This document shows, one piece after another, positions 5,146-5,672 of a stretch of DNA of 5,672 nt (position 1 is its first letter; each line of letters opens with the position of its first letter). The notes beneath the pieces are model-generated. The model was not told the DNA's origin and ran no database searches. It saw nothing but the letters and a program-made list of their open reading frames with translations. The DNA lies in contig JANXVQ010000638.1 of the NCBI GenBank assembly GCA_025351545.1, forward strand, positions 1 to 5,672, written 5' to 3'. A program made the position numbers and the translations under genes. The DNA is from Spirosoma sp. (lineage in GTDB: Bacteria; Bacteroidota; Bacteroidia; Cytophagales; Spirosomataceae).

Positions 5146-5672
5146 ATGACCATGATCCGCTACGGCCTTATCGGTTTCCCGCTCACGCACTCGTTTTCGC
5201 AACGCTACTTTACTGAAAAATTTACTCGCGAAGCTATTGCCAACAGCCAATATGATCTCTTCGAGATGCCCAACGTTATAGATCTGCCAGATCTGCTGAC
5301 TATGCCCGGTTTGCGTGGTTTAAATGTTACGATACCGCATAAACAGGCCGTACTGCCATATTTGGACCGGCTGGATGCCTCAGCCGAAAAGATCGGAGCG
5401 GTGAACGTGATCAAGTTAGAAGCAGATGGGTCGCGAACAGGCTACAATTCCGACTACTTTGGCTTCAGGCAATCACTACTTGATTGGCTGTCAGCACTCA
5501 ATCGTACATCAGTTGGTCTTAAGGCGTTAGTACTTGGCACAGGTGGCGCTTCTAAGGCCGTTACAGTGGCCTTAACAGATCTGGGAATTTCGTATAAATA
5601 CGTATCACGCACGAAAACCGAAAATACTTTTTCTTACGACGAGATACCGGCTGTAATAAACGAATATCAATT
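5146..5672 (+). CDS. aroE: Shikimate dehydrogenase, N-terminal part (truncated by window end)
   Basis: AroE reduces 3-dehydroshikimate to shikimate with NADPH, the fourth step of the chorismate pathway, in the cytoplasm. The 175 codons visible cover the substrate domain and the start of the nucleotide domain. Shikimate-binding residues are present: Ser16 and Ser18 in HSFS (15-18), Asn60 and the catalytic Lys66 in NVTIPHK (60-66), Asn87 in GAVNV (84-88), and Asp103 in GYNSD (99-103). The NADP-binding loop GTGGASKA (131-138) and the phosphate-gripping Ser-Arg-Thr (154-156) follow at the expected spacing. Bacteroidota AroE proteins are usually near 245 residues, so about 70 are missing. ATG at 5146 is chosen; the in-frame ATG at 5152 is nearly as good and would remove two residues. 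No Shine-Dalgarno sequence or clear promoter lies in the 68 bases after the DedA stop, and a terminator hairpin occupies most of that space. Confidence 0.95.
   Translation, partial: MTMIRYGLIGFPLTHSFSQRYFTEKFTREAIANSQYDLFEMPNVIDLPDLLTMPGLRGLNVTIPHKQAVLPYLDRLDASAEKIGAVNVIKLEADGSRTGYNSDYFGFRQSLLDWLSALNRTSVGLKALVLGTGGASKAVTVALTDLGISYKYVSRTKTENTFSYDEIPAVINEYQ

Noticed and set aside
5205..5414. Minus-strand open frame inside aroE
   Set aside because: Shadow of a conserved enzyme with intact active-site motifs on the plus strand.

Overview
The window reads as chromosomal DNA from a Bacteroidota bacterium, most likely a Cytophagales member of the Spirosoma type. Three things point there: start codons lack Shine-Dalgarno sequences, at least one good match to the Bacteroidota promoter form (TTG, about 20 bases, TAnnTTTG) is present, and the predicted proteins have this flavour, including a large outer-membrane-like protein. 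The assignment rests on reading by eye, without a database search. No mobile element, CRISPR array, tRNA or rRNA was seen.

Layout. Bases 1-68 may be the 3' tail of a plus-strand gene. It faces a large minus-strand gene (134-2173), and an A-tract/T-tract hairpin between them (83-116) can terminate transcription both ways. The large gene encodes a secreted protein with a probable outer-membrane beta-barrel half and a cysteine-bearing, beta-rich C-terminal half; its function is unknown. Bases 2174-3021 form a long AT-rich stretch with no convincing gene but several perfect inverted repeats. Next comes a minus-strand PaaI-type hotdog thioesterase (3022-3471). Across a 129-base divergent spacer that carries a good promoter lies a plus-strand run: a phosphosulfolactate synthase (ComA family, 3601-4362), a DedA-family membrane protein (4436-5077), an intrinsic terminator (5105-5140), and the first 175 codons of shikimate dehydrogenase aroE, cut by the window end.

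How the genes may work together. The ComA homologue should join sulfite to phosphoenolpyruvate to make phosphosulfolactate. That is the first step towards coenzyme M in methanogens, but in a Bacteroidota it more plausibly feeds sulfolactate or sulfonolipid chemistry. The DedA protein 73 bases downstream probably shares its transcript and belongs to a family of membrane lipid-phosphate transporters. AroE is a housekeeping enzyme of aromatic amino acid synthesis and, like ComA, belongs to a pathway that draws on phosphoenolpyruvate. No clearly new multi-gene system is visible. The points most worth a second look are the ComA homologue outside a methanogen, the barrel plus Cys-pair surface protein, and the terminator hairpin that ends five bases before the aroE start codon.
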